64,000 nt of DNA from contig CM022678.1 in the NCBI GenBank assembly GCA_012295275.1, positions 10,237,466-10,301,465 on the forward strand, written 5' to 3'. Positions 22,165 through 35,612 of this stretch are shown in pieces. The notes under the pieces are model-generated. The model was given only the letters and a program-made list of their open reading frames with translations, ran no database searches and was not told the DNA's origin. The translations under genes were made by a program, and so were the position numbers. This DNA is from Chrysomallon squamiferum. Lineage: Eukaryota; Mollusca; Gastropoda; Neomphalida; Peltospiridae. Numbering within the stretch: the stretch's first letter is position 1; the number at the start of each line of letters is the position of its first letter.

Positions 22165-22460
22165 AACCAGTGACATTCAGTTATGAGAAAGCAAAACTAG
22201 TAACCAGTGACATTCAGTTATGAGAAAGTAAAACTAGTAACCAGTGACATTCAGTTATGAGAAAGTAAAACTAGTAACCAGTGACATTCAGTTATGAGAA
22301 AGTAAAACTAGTAACCAGTGACATTCAGTTATGAGAAAGTAAAACTAGTAACCAGCGACATTCAGTTATGAGAAAGTAAAACTAGTAACCAGTGACATTC
22401 CGTTATGAGAAAGTAAAACTAGTAACCAGTGACATTCAGTTATGAGAAAGTAAAACTAGT
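22165..22460 (+). repeat. 37-bp minisatellite, 8 copies (unit B)
   Basis: Starts at 22165, 22202, 22239, 22276, 22313, 22350, 22387 and 22424, exactly 37 bp apart and nearly identical. Confidence 0.95.
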
Positions 22461-23693
22461 CATGGTTCCAGGAGTTAGAGGTAAATTTTAATTAATTTAT
22501 TTTTACAATAGATGAAAAGTATTTTAATCAAAAATGTTCCTCTTTTTTTTAAATTATATTTTGTTTGTTTGTTTATTTTTTCATTTCATTGCCTTTGTTT
22601 TTCCTTAGTCAGGAAAAAAAAAAAAAAAAAAATCCTTTGAAAGACAGAAAAAAACAGATCGTGAAATTAATATAAAATATATAAATAAATAAATAAATTT
22701 AAGATTACAAACTAAATATAATTATTTAAAATTTGTGCACTTTGCTGTACAATCTGATAATCTGATAAATATAAATTTGATTGTATCAAATGAATGGAAT
22801 TCGCTATATTTTGTTTATCATTAATTATTTGTAATAACAATTATCATTAACCACAACATTTGACAGTTTTTTGTTTATTTATTTATTTACTATTTACCTA
22901 TATACGTACTTACTTACTAACTTCTCTTATTTTATCATATCTTATCTTATTTTATTCCATTTTATTTATTCTATTTTATTCATTACATTTTATTTATTAT
23001 ACTTTAATTTATTATTTTATTTTACTTTATTTCATTTTATTTCATAAACAATTACTAACATATGTACGGATTTAGGTGCAGTCATCAATGTAAACTACAT
23101 ACGTATATGTTAGTTATTATTCGTTAATTCATTAATTACGTCACAATAGAAATCGTACACAGAGCAACTAAGACAGAGTTTTACATAATTCATAATGAAG
23201 TCGATTTCGTGACGTCACGATTTCTTTAATGTTTATATTGTTATTAGTCGACATCTTCAGACGTCACGTGCTTGATGTCTTTCGTTCGCCTTTTCTTGAA
23301 TCGGGATCCTCACCCTTCTCGATGACTGGATCACTTTAGATTATTTTTTCTAAAATGTCATTTAATGTGGAGCGGGGGGGGCATCTTGAATCCCTCTGCC
23401 GTCAGATACTTTTCTCGTCAGGATTTTTGAATACCAAATGCAATTTATTATTCATGGGTACTAAACAATGCTATAAGGTAATTAATATTTATCTTATTAA
23501 CAAACACAGAAATGCACACGCTGTATAACGTATGATACTCAAAGTTTCTGTTGGGATGTCTGTAAAGATTCATTCATTCAGTATCGTAAATTCGAGAAAT
23601 TTCTTAGAAATATTTCTTATGTTCGTTGTTCATATACATTGTTTCTTTTTCAGTTTCAGACGTTAACACCAAACAAACAAAAACAAAACTGTA

Positions 23694-24728
23694 ATGGCAG
23701 AAACCAGTGATTCGTCTTCTCCTTCAGTAAACGTCGTCACAGAAGCAGACAAAATAAAACTGCGGTATGCTACATACAGAGGTTGGCATCGTAAAAAGCT
23801 TGCTCTCCAGCTAGCTATAGCCGGATTTAAGTATACTGATGATGGCGACAGAGTGAAATGTGAAACTTGTGACGTGCAAGTGGACAACTGGTTGACGTCA
23901 AACGACGCCATTGAAACACATCGCAAACACTCACCGAACTGCTCTTACATTAACAAGTGGTTTGGCGGGGAAAGTCAGACGACATCTGGAGGTGGTAGAA
24001 GCGAAGATAAGTCGAAAATTCCTCCGAAATACCCGTTATACGAGAACTACCAAAACAGACTAGACAGTTATTTTGGGTGGCCGCTGAAATACGCACACCA
24101 AAGTCCCTCGTCCATGGCGACAGAGGGTTTTTTCTACTTGGGATCCGCGGACAGAGCAAGATGTTACCAGTGTGGTCTCACTCTCCGAGACTGGGACGAG
24201 GACGATTTTCCACTGGACGCCCACATCACGTGGTCTCCCGACTGCCAGTTTGCTCAGCAGAGACAAGAACAAGCCAGACGCGGAGTCTCATCAAATAGTG
24301 ACGACAGAAACCCAGAATGCAATAAAATGTCTAATGCAACTGATAAAAACAACAACAAAGAACAACATTCTGAAAGGAAAACCGCAAACACCTTTGAAGA
24401 AACGGCAGTAGCAGGTTCGACCGGAGATGCGTTTTGTAATGGAGGAAATACAAACACGAACGAATCCTGTATGGAAGTAAGAAACGACTCCGGCGTAACT
24501 GATAGTGAAACAGGCACAGACGGCGCAGTGGGGGGCGTAGGAAACGATGATGACGTCATGTCGCGTGTACGCAGCACAATGATAGACGCTGTGTTGGAGT
24601 TTGGGTGCACTATAGAAAGTGTAAGGAAGGCAATTCAGCTAGAGAGGCACAGAAACGGGAGGAATTTTCCTAACGCAGAATCGCTGTATGCAGCCGTTCT
24701 AGACATTGAGGAATCAGATACTGTTTAA
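23694..24728 (+). CDS. BIR-BIR-UBA-like IAP-family protein, copy B
   Basis: 344 aa, same length and architecture as copy A (BIR1 about 25-91, BIR2 about 115-190, acidic linker, UBA-like C-terminus, no RING). Both C-x2-C-x16-H-x6-C patterns are intact (CETC and CYQC). Differences from copy A cluster in the linker (for example SDDRNPEC for SAERKTEC) with a few in the BIRs (CYQCGL for CFQCGI). The frame is fully open, which suggests both copies are still under constraint. The 5' flank has the same acceptor TTTTTCAG and CTGTAATGG start; poly(A) signal at 24920. Partners unknown. Confidence 0.9.
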   Translation: MAETSDSSSPSVNVVTEADKIKLRYATYRGWHRKKLALQLAIAGFKYTDDGDRVKCETCDVQVDNWLTSNDAIETHRKHSPNCSYINKWFGGESQTTSGGGRSEDKSKIPPKYPLYENYQNRLDSYFGWPLKYAHQSPSSMATEGFFYLGSADRARCYQCGLTLRDWDEDDFPLDAHITWSPDCQFAQQRQEQARRGVSSNSDDRNPECNKMSNATDKNNNKEQHSERKTANTFEETAVAGSTGDAFCNGGNTNTNESCMEVRNDSGVTDSETGTDGAVGGVGNDDDVMSRVRSTMIDAVLEFGCTIESVRKAIQLERHRNGRNFPNAESLYAAVLDIEESDTV

Positions 24729-24919
24729 TTAACTTATTTATTTATATTAGTTTTGTAATTTGAAGAATCACGTTACTGTATTAACTTTAATATTATTTAT
24801 TTATTTATATTATTTTTGTAATTTGAAGAATCAGATTACTGTATAAATTTTAATATTGTTTCGGTAATTTAAAGATTCAGTTAAGAGACATTTAAATTTG
24901 AAGATCTATTTGTTTGTGT

Positions 24920-24925
24920 AATAAA
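24920..24925 (+). terminator. AATAAA poly(A) signal of BIR gene B
   Basis: AATAAA about 190 nt after the stop, in the same context (TTTGTGTAATAAAAAAG) as in copy A. Confidence 0.6.
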
Positions 24926-25048
24926 AAAGTCGTAGGATTTAATCAAATAATTTCTCGTTTGGTTTGTTCATCGAACTCATCATCATTGTTGGAGTCCTTA
25001 TTTTGTTTTTGTTTCTTCTTCTTCTTCTTCTTCTTCTTCTTCTTCTTC

Positions 25049-25093
<45 letters not shown>

Positions 25094-26173
25094 CTTCTTA
25101 CTTATTTATTGTTTCTGTTTGCTTGTCTTTTTATCTTATTTAAGACAGTTCATGTACCAAAAAAATGTAACAGACTGAATTTTGGAGACTATTTATTTTA
25201 TTTAGTCTATTTACAATGAATATCAAACTATTTCTTGTCGAAAACAATTCATGTCATAAACAACCATTTACAAACGTGTATAAAACGTCGAAATGTTTTT
25301 TGTTTTACATTTGTAAGCACGAAATAGAAATTATTGTCAACTATCACTTTTGTTTTATTCTTTTACTCAGTTACAATTAAGAAGAAAAAATACTGTTTTT
25401 TTCTCGTGTTGACAGTTACACAGATAATCAAGATCTACAGCTGGTTACTAATTTTTGTCAGCAGAAAGAAAACTTTTATCAGCATCTTCGAAAAACTGAA
25501 ACATATTTGGCATTTCTTTTCACTGATTCGTTGCTTGGAACTAGAAATAACAGAACAGGATATCCGAGAAGGATCGATCCTGTGTGTGTCTGCGTGTCAG
25601 ACCAGTTATCTACAACTGATCTGTAGTCAGCACAGACGTGTAGATAAATAATAAATTGTTTAAACATGTTTATATTTTTATACCATCCCATAGTTACCAT
25701 CACCAGACACAATATCGTGAATATTGTCAATAATAATAATAATAATGATGATGATCATGATGATCATGATGATAGTAATAATAATAATAGCAACAATAAC
25801 AAGTTTAATCTATGCCATTCCATGAAAAAAGCAACTATTATTAACTGCAGTACAAAATGAAAATCACATAAAAATAATATCATAAAATAATAATCATAAC
25901 AAGAAGAAAAAGTAGAAGAAGAAAAGAAAGAAAGAAAAAAACAGATAAACACATCTGCAAGTCTGTGAATGTGTCTGTTTGTGACATCACCGTGACAGGT
26001 TACTATGTGTTTCGATCTGTCCCAGCGAGAGGTCAGACACTGTGTGCAGAAGGAATGGTGACAGGGAAGTGTTCTGGGTAACTTTTCCTCGTCATCGAAA
26101 CAATCTGAACAGATCTCACAAGTTACGTGTTTCCGTTGAATGTTGAGAAACAGCAGTCCTCTCAGCCATCACA

Positions 26174-26500
26174 GATTAACCTTTTATAGCTGGATCAGTG
26201 TGTCCAGTATAACTCAAGAAGATTAACTCTTTATAGCTGGATCAGTGTGTACAGCATAACTCAAATAGATTAACCCTTTATAACTGGATCAGCGTATCCA
26301 GTATAACTCAAGAAGATTAACTCTTTATAGCTGTGTCACAAAGATTAATCCTTTGTAGCTGGACTTGCCTGTCCAGTATAACTCAAACAGATTAAACCAG
26401 CATAGCTAGATCAGATTGCCCAGAAAAATGCAAAGAGATTAATTCTTTAAAGCTATATCAGTATGTCCAGTGTAACTCAAATAAATTAACTCGTTATTTA
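26174..26500. repeat. 47-bp tandem repeat, about 7 copies
   Basis: Unit begins GATTAACYCTTTATAGCTGG and ends in YCAGTATAACTCAAGAA. Starts at 26174, 26221, 26268, 26315, then a shortened copy at 26343 and degenerate copies to about 26500. No similar array elsewhere in the window. Confidence 0.9.
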
Positions 26501-26879
26501 TACTTCAAGGCTATAATTATGACCTTTATTTGAAGGGTTCTTCTTACCTTGAAATGAAATAAATAATGAACAATATTAATTGTAAAATAATTATGTAAAC
26601 AGTTAAAGAAATATTTAATAACAAAATGGCATCTAATATGAGAAGAAAATAAAATAAATATTTTTATACTTAATTTGCTAGAAAATAATCTTTGAAATCT
26701 GACTGATACATGTTTCATATTCATCATCTTTCGATATTCCTTAACAATCACAGATTCTTGTATAAAAGACTGCACCTCCAAAATAGAGAAAACAATGGCA
26801 ATAAAAACAACAACAATAATAATACCTCACTATTTTCTATTTAAATACCCTGCTTATCCCACACCAGTGAAGCAAAAGG

Positions 26880-28101
26880 AAAAGATCCTGGTTTAATAAC
26901 ACATCATCAAACTTTATAATCAGCCCTCAGCTCAAAAGCAAAACACAACTCACTAAGTGAAGATCACAAAAAGAAAAGACAACTTTCACAAAAATATGAA
27001 TCTACTTTGTTATAAAAAAAAAAAAATACACAATCAATCATGTTTACTTGGCTGATAGTTTTACATATACCTGGTTCTCAAGGTGACAAAACGGTAATAT
27101 AATAACCAACAGATGAAAGAGTTTCTCAGTGTTTGAATGTCACCTTCAACTGTTGATCTGACATTGAAGTGGATAATTAAAGACACCCAACTATTTTATA
27201 AAGTAAATCTCAACTTAGCAATTTAACGTGAAGATCAAAAAAGGGAAAAAGAACTTTCAAAAAATGTTAATCTATCTTATTATAAAACACAAACATTACA
27301 AAAACTAACCATCTTGTTCTCTTGTATCATCTTGTTTTTTCGGGAAAATTATCTCCTTCCATTTAATTAATTAATTTATTTATTTATTTATTTATTCAGT
27401 TATTTATTCAGTTATTTATTTGTTTATTTATTAATTTATTTATTTCAGAAGGATTATTATTTTTATACTATTAATATTTTTATTATTAACTCTCTCTCTC
27501 TAATTAGATCTCCTTCTTATTGCTCTAGAGAACAAAAGAAAAAATTATATTTTTACCTGATCTTTTCACTTAACTCGCATACATGTTTGCTGTGAGCAGT
27601 GACGTTATAAATTTTAGCTATTTGCTGGTTTATATTTACCTTCTTCTTCTAGCTTTTTTATCTGCCAAGTTTTCAGGTTTCATGATTAAGTGCTGGCTGG
27701 TTTAGTTATTTATTTACCGACTTAAAGTGAAGATCATAACAAGGAAAGACAAATTTCATAAAAATATCAATGTCTTATTTTGAACCACACACACTGAAAA
27801 AAACTATTCATTCTTTTCTACTGCATTATCTTTTTTCTGGGTAAAATTGTGACTTAACTGTCATGTGATGTTGTTCCTTTTTCACAGAACTCGTCACACA
27901 CTAAAAATATCTAGTGACATTGTCAACAATTACCTTACATGAATGCAGAAACAGAATGAGAAACATAAATAAATAATAATAACATGAACAGCAGCAATAA
28001 CAGCAAAAACAATAATAACAAAACAAATATAAATAAATAAATAAATAAATAATGAAAAAATAAATTACTCTCAGAAGTATTATTATTATTAATATTATAA
28101 T

Positions 28102-28176
<75 letters not shown>

Positions 28177-28451
28177 CTACATGGTTTTGTTTACCTCCTT
28201 GCATGCAATTTATTTATTTATTTATTTCCTTTGCTCTTCTCTCTGAACTATTTTCTCGTTCTACACTAACTTCTTCTAAATTTATTTTTGCCTCCTGTAT
28301 TATAATGCTTCTGGGAAAAACTATGACTCAACTGTCATCTCACCTGTATCATTTTTCACAGAATTCGTCACGAACAAAAAATATCGAGGGTCATTATCAA
28401 CAATAATTGTACATGAACGCAGAAACACAATGAGCCGATATTATTATTATT

Positions 28452-28518
<67 letters not shown>

Positions 28519-29700
28519 CTATTTTCTCGTTCGACACTAATTTTCTTCTAAATTTATTTTAACAAATTGCTGCTAAATACATCGCTTTATTATTGCTCTA
28601 GCGAACTGAAGAACAAAATTACTTATTACCTAATCTTTTCACTTAACTCGCATACATGTTTGCTGTGAGCAGTGACGTTATAAATTTTAGCTATTTGCTG
28701 GTTTATATTTACTTTCTTCCTAGGTTTTTTATTTGCCTAGTTTCTAGGTTTCATTCATTCTGTCTATCAATCTATCTATCTGTCTATTTCCAGATGGTTG
28801 ATGGGTTTTATGTTAAGCTAGTTCGTTGTTTTATATATCTGGTTCTCAAAGTGGCAAACGGCAATGTGACAACAAACAATGGTAAGAATTTCTCAGTGTC
28901 ACGTTCAGCTGATGTTCTGACATTGAACTGGTTAATGAAACACACCCAACTATTTTATAAAGTAAAAATCAGCTCACCAATTTAATGTGAAGATCACAAA
29001 AAGTAGAGACAAATTTCATAGAAATATTAATGTATCTTATTATAAACCGCACATACTGAAAAAAACTATTCACTCTTTTCCCGTGTATTATCTCCTTTCT
29101 GGGAAAACCTGTGACTCAGCTGTCATGTGATCTACTTTCTTTTTCACAGAACTCGTCACACACTAAAAATATCTACTGACATTATAAACAATTACCTTAC
29201 ATGAATGCAGAAACAGAATGAGAAACAAAAATAAATAATAACAGCATCAACAGCAGCAATAATAGCAAAAAACAATAATAACAAAACAAAATGGAAAAAA
29301 TAATAATAATAAAAATTAATCGATAAACAAATAAATAAATAAACAAATAAATAAATAAATAAACCCGTCTTACTCTCAATAGGATTATTATTAGTAATAT
29401 TAGAAACTTTCTATTTATATATATTGTTTCTGGGGAAAGCCATGACTCAGCTGGCATCTGACCTACATCTTTTTTTCAAAGAATTCGTCACTAACTAAAA
29501 ATATCGAGAGTCAGTGTCGATCATTATCTTACGTAACGTAGAAACACAATGAGAACGAAAAAAATCAATTAAAAAAATATTAAAATAATATTAATAACAA
29601 CAACAGTAGCAATAATAGCAAAAAAGATAATAACAAAACAAATATAAAGAAAGAAATAAATAAAGATGTCTTACTCTCAGAAGGATTATTATTCTTATTA

Positions 29701-29765
<65 letters not shown>

Positions 29766-29770
29766 TTATT

Positions 29771-29838
<68 letters not shown>

Positions 29839-30609
29839 TGCTGCTGCTGCACAGCTTTATTTACATCCTTTCATTCAATTCATTTATTTATGTATGTATT
29901 TATTTAATTATTTATTTATTTACTTTGCTGATCTCTCTGCACTACTTTCTCGTTCGACACTAACTTCTTCTAAATTTATTTTAACAAATTTCTGCTAAAT
30001 ACATCGCTTTATTATTGCTCTAGCGAACTCAAGAACAAAATTACTTATTACCTAATCTTTTCACTTAACTCGCATACATGTTTGTTGTGAGCAGTGACGT
30101 TGTAAATTTTATCTATTTGCTGGTTTACATTTACCTTCTTCTTCTAGCTTTCTTATTTGCCAAGTTTTCAGGTTTCATGATTAAGTGCTGGCTGGTTTAT
30201 TTATTTATTTACCGACTTAACGCGAAGATCATAACAAGGAAAGACAAATTTCACAAAAACATCGATGTCTTATTTTGAACCACACACACTGAATTAAACT
30301 ATTCATTCTTTTCTCCTGCATTATCTTTTTTCTGGATAAAATTATGACTTAACTGTCATGTGATCTACTTCCTTTTTCACAGAACTCGTCACACACTAAA
30401 AATATCTAGTGACATTGTCAACAATTACCTTACATGAATGCCGAAACGGAATCAAAAACATAAACAAATAATAACAACAACAACATTAGCAATAATAGCA
30501 AAAACAATAAGAAAAAAAACTAATATAAATAAATAGATAAATAAATAAATAAATAAATAATAAAAAAATAAATTACTCTCAGAAGTATTATTATTATTAA
30601 TGTTATAAT

Positions 30610-30705
<96 letters not shown>

Positions 30706-30944
30706 CTGCCTCTCTGTTACATGGTTTTATTTACCTCCTTGCATCTAATTTATTTATTTATTTATTTATTTATTTATATATTTATTTACTTTGCTCTTTT
30801 CTCTGAACTATTTTCTCGTTCTACACTAACTTCTTCTAAATTTATTTTTGCCTCCTGTATTATAATGCTTCTGGGAAAAACTATGACCCAACTGTCATCT
30901 GACCTGTATCTTTTTTCACAGAATTCGTCACGAACTAAAACTAT
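26880..30944. repeat. Mosaic of tandemly repeated non-coding segments
   Basis: Several markers recur: CATACATGTTTGYTGTGAGC (27580, 28650, 30074), ACTCGTCACACACTAAAAAT (about 27889, 29153, 30385), and TTTCTCGTTCKACACTAA (about 28251, 28522, 29947, 30811). (CT)n tracts at 28105-28172, 28454-28515, 29773-29836 and 30613-30698 and ATTT arrays separate them. No coding frame of substance. The last copy is cut at about 30949, where unit C begins. Confidence 0.75.
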
Positions 30945-31082
30945 CGAGAGACTTAGACAGGGATATTTTATTAGTAATTACGTCACAGAAAAATCTGGAC
31001 TTTCGCTAGAGTGAGGACTTACTCACTTTGACGATGTAAAAGCAGACGACTCTGGCGAGGTTTACTCTATGTAACTGGTATT

Positions 31083-31193
31083 AACCAGTGACATTCAGTT
31101 ATGAGAAAGTAAAACTAGTGACCAGTGACATTCAGTTATGAGAAAGTAAAACTAGTGACCAGTGACATTCAGTTATGAGAAAGTAAAACTATT
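31083..31193 (+). repeat. 37-bp minisatellite, 3 copies (unit C)
   Basis: Starts at 31083, 31120 and 31157, same unit as in A and B. Confidence 0.9.
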
Positions 31194-32428
31194 GACGGTT
31201 CCGGGATTTAGAGGTAAATTTTAATTAATTTATTTTTACAATAGATGAAAAGTATTTTAGCAAAAATTTTCCTTTTTTTTTAATTATATTTTATTTTTGC
31301 TTTGTTGTTTGTTTATTTTGTCATTTCATTGCCTTTGTTTTTCCTTAGCCAGAAAAAAAAAACAATTCCTGTGAAATACAGAAAAAACAGGTCGTGAAAT
31401 TAATATAAAATATATAAATAAATAAATAAATTTAAGATTACAAACTAAATATAATTATTTAAAATTTGTGCACTTTGCTGTACAATCTGATAATCAGATA
31501 AAAATAAATTTGATTGTATCAAATGAGCGGAATTCACTATATTTTGTTCATGATTAATTATTTGTAATAACAATTATCATTAATTTGTCAACATTTGACA
31601 GTTTTTTATTTATTTATTTACTATTTACCTATGTAAGTACTTACTTACTTACTAACTTCTCTTATTTTATCTTATCTTATCTTATTTTATTCCATTTTAT
31701 TTATTCTATTTTATTCATTACATTTTATTTATTATACTTTAATTTATTATTTTATTTTACTTTATTTCATTTTATTTCATAAACAATTACTGACATATGT
31801 ACGGATTTAGGTGCAGTCATAAATGTAAACTACATACGTATATGTTAGTTATTATTCGTTAATTCTTTAATTACGTCACAGTAGAAATCGTACACAGAGC
31901 AACTAATACAGAGTTTTACTTAATTCATAATGAAGTCGATTTCGGGACGTCACGATTTCTTTAATGTTTATATTGTTATTAGTCGACATCTTCAGACGTC
32001 ACGTGCTTGATGACTTTCGTTCGCCTTTTCTTGAATCGGGATCCTCACCCTTCTCGATGACTGGATCACTTTAGATTATTTTTTCTATAATGTCATTTAA
32101 TGTTGAGCCGGGGGGGATCTTGAATCTCTCTGCCGTCAAATTCTTTTCTCGTCAGGATTTTTGAATACCAAATGCAATTTATTATTCATAGGTACTAAAC
32201 AATGCTATAAGGTAATTCATATTTATCTTATTAACAAACACAGAAATGCACACGCTGTATAACGTATGATACTCAAAGTTTCTGTTGGGATGTCTGTAAA
32301 GATTCATTCATTCAGCATCGTAAATTCGAGTAATTTCTTAGAAATATTTCTTATGTTCGTTGTTCATTTACATTGTTTCTTTTTCACTTTCAGACGTTAA
32401 CACCAAACAAAACAAACAAAATCCTGTA

Positions 32429-33462
32429 ATGGCAGAAACCAGTGATTCGTCTTCTCCTTCAGTAAACGTCGTCACAGAAGCAGACAAAATAAAAAGGCGG
32501 TATGCTACATACAGAGGTTGGCATCGTAAAAAGCTTGCTCTCCAGCTAGCTATAGCCGGATTTAGGTATACTGGTGACGGGGACAGAGTGAAATGTGAAA
32601 CTTGTGACGTGCAAGTGGACAACTGGTTGACGTCATACCACGCCATTGAAACACATCGCAAACACTCTCCGAACTGCTCTTACATTAACAAGTGGTTTGG
32701 CGGGGAAAGTCAGACGACATCTGGAGGTGGTAGAAGCGAAGATAAGTCGAAAATTCCTCCGAAATACCCGTTATACAGGCTAAACAAAACAGGCTAGACA
32801 GTTATTTTGGGTGGCCTCTGAAATACGCACACCAAAGTCCCTCGTCCATGTCGGCAGAGGGTTTTTTCTACTTGGGATCAGCGGACAGAGCAAGATGTTT
32901 CCAGTGTGGTCTCACTCTCCGAGACTGGGACGAGGACGATTTTCCACTGGACGCCCACATCACGTGGTCTCCCGACTGCCAGTTTGCTCAGCAGAGACAA
33001 GAACAAGCCAGACGCGGAGTATCATCAAGTAGTGACGAGATAAATCCAGAATGCAATAAAATGTCTAACGCAACTGATAAAAACAACAACAAAGAACAAC
33101 ATTCTGAAAGGAAAACCGCAAACATCTTTGAAAAAACGGCCGAAGCAGGTTCGACCGGAGATGCGCTCTGTAATGGAGGAAATACAAACACGAACCAATC
33201 CTGTATGGAAGTAAGAAACGACTCCGGTGTAACTGATAGTGAAACAGGCACAGACGGCGCAGTGGGGGGCGTAGGTAACGATGATGACGTCATGTCGCGT
33301 GTACGCAGCACGATGATAGACGCTGTGTTGGAGTTTGGGTGCACTATAGAAAGTGTAAGGAAGGCAATTCAGCTAGAGAGGCACAGAAACGGAAGGAATT
33401 TTCCTAACGCAGAATCGCTGTATGCAGCCGTTCTAGACATTGAGGAATCAGATACTGTTTAA
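32429..33462 (+). pseudogene. BIR-BIR-UBA-like gene, copy C, frameshifted
   Basis: The frame opens at ATG 32429 and BIR1 is intact. Near 32770 the ten bases GAGAACTACC of copies A and B are replaced by nine (AGGCTAAAC), so translation goes to LYRLNKTG-stop at 32797. The second BIR and UBA-like tail remain open in another frame from 32848 to 33462 (CFQC...H...C intact). With a damaged TATA position and no upstream motif cluster this copy is probably dead, or yields a BIR1-only fragment. Confidence 0.85.
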
Positions 33463-33734
33463 TTAACTTATTTATTTATATTACTTTTGTAATTTGAAGA
33501 ATCATATTACTGTATAAACTTTAATATTATTTATTTTTATGTTTAATATTGTTTCGGTAATTTAAAGATTCAGATAAGTGTTGAGACATTTAAAATGTTT
33601 GTGTAATAAAAAAAAGTTTATGTTTTAATCAAATAATTTCTCGTCATGCACATGTTGTTACTTTGATTGGTTTGTTCATCGACATCATCATCATCATCAT
33701 TGTTGGTGTGCTTGTTTGTTTTGTTTGCTTGTTG

Positions 33735-34208
33735 TTTCAGTCTTATATATAGATATATATATATATATATAGATGCACACTCATACTATTAATAATGTTT
33801 GTCTTAAGATTGTTCCTAATTGATTTATCGTGTAGAAGATGCAGCACAGAATTAAACACATAAGCTCAGATGATGAACTGTATTTAAACCACGCTAGAAC
33901 AATAACATACGAACAATTGTTTTGCACTTAGTTTGGTAAACACCAATTTGATATCCTCCAGGTTATCTTTTTTTATCATTCCAGCTTTAATTTTATTCAT
34001 TCTAACACAGGCTCTAATCAAACGTTATGGTCATTTTTGGTAGGCAGGAAGTAAATATAACAACTCGTCTATATTATTTTTGCCTTCATTTACACTGACA
34101 AACTTTAACCATTCCCAGCCTTGGTCGAGATAAAAACAAATCAAAAGAGACAGGCATGAAGTCCTTTAACATTTTCAATACTGTTTTCTTTTCTTCTTTA
34201 TTTCTTTC

Positions 34209-34248
<40 letters not shown>

Positions 34249-35019
34249 TTGACTGGTATGGAAAAAAGATAACGCAATTCGAAATTTCTTTGTTGAAAGT
34301 CTGCGCAAATGAGCAGAGTAGCGAGCATGCGCAGATGGACATAATGATAAGCATGAGTAGACAGGAATTATGGTATTCTTCTCATGCAGCCTGTTTAAAA
34401 TGCCCGTCAGTAAATAAAATTAACAATCGCAGTAACTAAATATGTAATTTAAAAGTGAATTATAATAATAATAATAATAATAATAATATTTAACTCAAAA
34501 ACTAACTGTTCCCATGACTAGATCATTAATTTAAAACTTTAACTATTACAATAATAAAATACTGAACTTAAAACATTTACTCTGTGTGTGTGTGTGTGTG
34601 TTCGCATATGTATATGTATGTGTATGAGTGTGTATACATACATATATATACATCGGGTAAAAATAACACTGAGGGGCTTCTGAAGTCACGATTCTTCCTA
34701 CTTCTATGCTTCACTAATTTTGAAAGAGGAAAATTAATGTCTGGTGTTATATTTCTGACACAGTCTCTGTTTATCTTGCAAAACGAGTTTACTTTTTCTG
34801 GTAAGATAAACTTTTCTATAAAAGAAAACACGAGTCGGAGAATGATGGGGAGACGGGACGTAAAAGTACGTTCTATATTAAGTTAAAAATAAAATTAATA
34901 AGTTATTTCGTAATGCTATGGTTCAGTGAATGTCGCTGGATATGAAGGCTTTTAATTCATATTATTCGGTAATTTTCAGCACAATCTTTGTGTACAACAA
35001 TGTTTCATTCCCCCGCAGG

Positions 35020-35059
<40 letters not shown>

Positions 35060-35194
35060 ATGTATGTAACACATATAATATATATAAATACATTCACACA
35101 GATGCACACAAAAATGTATATCACAACAACTCACTTTACCATGCAATGAAACGATGAAAGAAGAAAAGTTTATTCTAGAAGATCTCTCTCTCTC

Positions 35195-35288
<94 letters not shown>

Positions 35289-35469
35289 GTTTGTACCTGT
35301 ATCTTTATATCCATCTGTTTCTCCTATATATCCATACATGTATAATTATATATCTATATCTGTCCATTTATCTTTGTATCTATCTACATATCTATCAATC
35401 AATATATATATATATATGTATATATATTTATATACAGAGAGACAGAGAGACAGAGACAGACAGGCTGAC

Positions 35470-35508
<39 letters not shown>

Positions 35509-35610
35509 GTATATATTTGATTATACAAGCATCATACATATTATATATTTTCACACATACATATACACACGTTCGTATAATTTATCTATCTTTCTATATA
35601 GACAAATATA
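33735..35610. other. Non-coding stretch upstream of gene 2
   Basis: No gene seen. Contains (TA)n (33746-33772), poly-T (34213-34246), (GT)n (34583-34601), (CA)n (35024-35056), (CT)n (35182-35286) and TA/CA repeats to 35510. The part 34660-34880 and 35100-35170 is related to 51950-52310, upstream of the receptor relic, so this is part of the receptor duplication. Confidence 0.6.
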
Positions 35611-35612
35611 TA

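Larger units (their letters stand above)
18892..26005 (+). repeat. Segmental duplication unit B
   Basis: Collinear with unit A over its length, offset about 7.3 kb at the start and 7.7 kb at the BIR gene. An extra segment of about 600 bp (25218-25825) is absent from unit A; I see no gene in it. Confidence 0.75.
30950..33730 (+). repeat. Truncated duplication unit C
   Basis: Matches unit B from GACTTAGACAGGGATA (22032 in B) onward through the BIR gene to the CATCATCATCATCATTGTTGG motif. It lacks the STAT-like and AP-1-like cluster because the junction is downstream of it. Its TATA position reads TGTAAAAG (31035) instead of TATAAAAG. Confidence 0.75.

Noticed and set aside
22165-22460. CRISPR-like array
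   Set aside because: The 37-bp units are contiguous without unique spacers, and the DNA is eukaryotic.
25334-25651. 105-aa plus-strand open frame
   Set aside because: No recognisable domain, AT-rich hydrophobic start, lies in the segment found only in unit B; no splice or poly(A) support.
34584-34886. 100-aa open frame MCVCVCSHMY...
   Set aside because: Starts in a (GT)n repeat and continues through a dispersed repeat shared with 51.9-52.1 kb; no domain.
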